From Granulicella sp. L60 (GTDB lineage: Bacteria; Acidobacteriota; Terriglobia; Terriglobales; Acidobacteriaceae): 64,000 nucleotides of DNA. This document shows, piece after piece, positions 63,166 to 64,000 of this stretch (the first letter of the stretch is position 1; each line of letters starts with the position of its first letter). The stretch is taken from positions 443,894 to 507,893 of the forward strand of contig NZ_LMUR01000020.1 in the NCBI RefSeq assembly GCF_009765825.1, given 5' to 3'. Position numbers and translations under genes: made by a program. A model generated the notes under the pieces. That model had not been told where the DNA came from, did no database searches, and saw only the letters and a list, made by a program, of their open reading frames with translations.

Positions 63166-63900
63166 TTATGGACGGTCGCGCGCCATCTCTTCGCGGATGG
63201 GCGGCTGCGGCGCGGAGAAGAAGGCCGTTGAGATGAGGCCGCCAATAACGGCGCCGAGGATCGGTGCGACCCAGAAGAGCCAGAGTTGACTTAGTGCCCA
63301 TCCGCCGACGAAGATCGCGGGGCCTGTGCTGCGGGCCGGGTTAACCGAGGTGTTCGTGACCGGAATGCTGATGAGGTGAATTAGCGTAAGGCAGAGTCCG
63401 ATTGCGATAGGGGCAAAGCCTTTGGGAGCGCGCTCGTCGGTGGAACCGAGGATCACCAGAAGGAAGAAGGCAGTGAGAACGACCTCGGCCACGAAGCAGG
63501 CCAGCAGAGAGTAGTCACCTGGAGAGTGGTCGGCGTAGCCGTTCGACGCGAATCCGCCCGCGAGTGAAAATCCAGGCTTGCCGCTGGCGATCATATAGAG
63601 AACACCCGATCCGGCGATGGCTCCCAGAACCTGCGCGATGATATAGGGCAGAAGCTCGGAGGCGGGAAAGCGCTTGGCCGTGAAGAGGCCGATGGAGACA
63701 GCCGGGTTGAGATGGCAGCCAGAGACGTGGCCGATTGCAAATGCCATGGTGAGGACGGTAAGTCCGAAGGCCAGGGCGACGCCCACAAAGCCAATGCCAA
63801 GGCCAGGGAACGCCGCTGCGAGGACGGCGCTGCCGCAGCCGCCGAAGACCAGCCAGAACGTGCCGAAGAACTCAGCGGTAACGCGTTTCGAAAGATGCAT
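63166..63900 (-). CDS. aqpZ: Aquaporin Z-type water channel
   Basis: 244-residue MIP-family channel with six TM helices and both NPA loops, HLNPAVS and SVNPARS; Arg follows the second NPA as in the selectivity filter. The filter's His in LIHLISIPVTNTSVNPARS favours a water channel over a glycerol facilitator. The remaining 100 bp to the window end hold no gene start. Confidence 0.9.
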   Translation of the reverse strand: MHLSKRVTAEFFGTFWLVFGGCGSAVLAAAFPGLGIGFVGVALAFGLTVLTMAFAIGHVSGCHLNPAVSIGLFTAKRFPASELLPYIIAQVLGAIAGSGVLYMIASGKPGFSLAGGFASNGYADHSPGDYSLLACFVAEVVLTAFFLLVILGSTDERAPKGFAPIAIGLCLTLIHLISIPVTNTSVNPARSTGPAIFVGGWALSQLWLFWVAPILGAVIGGLISTAFFSAPQPPIREEMARDRP

Positions 63901-64000
63901 GTGTGATTACCTGCGCTTTCCCATGAATTATTTTCGCTAATGGAGAAGAAAGACTGGAGTGCGAGAGCCCGTGCATCTGGTGTAATTGGCGACAGGCGAC

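Overview
This window looks like chromosomal DNA of an acidobacterium in the Terriglobia/Acidobacteriaceae range (Edaphobacter, Granulicella or Terriglobus-like). That placement is an inference from gene content and protein style: a large carboxypeptidase-domain TonB receptor, a PEP-CTERM protein, hopanoid genes hpnC/D/E/J, futalosine-pathway mqnD, an MlaE/MlaF pair, a secretin carrying a cohesin domain, and paired DUF507 proteins. Most of the DNA is GC-rich and densely packed, with many 4-base ATGA/GTGA overlaps between cotranscribed genes.

Layout. 1-3.6 kb: end of argS, then pepA and smpB. 3.7-7.3 kb: secretin and two pseudopilins. 7.4-15 kb: M48 protease, a Tat-exported SDR, queF, a PEP-CTERM protein, an MFS transporter, a DUF899 protein and a membrane glycosyltransferase. 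15-25.2 kb: a frameshifted SGNH hydrolase followed by a nucleoside-utilisation locus (LacI regulator, DMT-like permease, ribokinase, two exported nucleoside hydrolases, TonB receptor). This block is less GC-rich and lacks the strand skew of its flanks; it sits near a tRNA-Lys gene. 26-30.8 kb: mqnD, ftsB, a flavin reductase and the lipid-transport ABC pair. 30.9-38 kb: hopanoid genes (dehydrogenase-hpnC-hpnD-hpnE, two half-size DMT proteins, hpnJ). 38-44 kb: TolC/TPR/HlyD, recJ and a conserved hypothetical. 44-48 kb: ferredoxin-like protein, tandem DUF507, two tRNA-Glu genes, a Gly/His-rich exported protein and a glycosyltransferase. 48-64 kb: miaB, bifunctional nuclease, GT9, aroA, DUF2076, GAF/PP2C phosphatase, deoC, the UdgX plus radical-SAM pair, a luciferase-like oxidoreductase, hpt, lgt and an aquaporin.

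How the genes work together. In the nucleoside locus, the TonB receptor would bring nucleosides through the outer membrane. The two exported hydrolases would release base and ribose in the periplasm, the permease would import a product, and ribokinase would phosphorylate ribose. Two divergent transcription units in this locus share the same design: a TTGACA-type promoter followed at once by a TTGAA-N4-TTCAA palindrome, which is a plausible operator for the local LacI-family protein. hpnC/D/E would convert farnesyl diphosphate to squalene for hopanoids, and HpnJ is a later side-chain modifier.

Other points. The GC skew of the + strand changes from C-rich to G-rich near 36.3-37 kb. A roughly 170-bp interspersed repeat occurs at 11.44 and 35.23 kb. 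I saw no CRISPR array, transposase or integrase.
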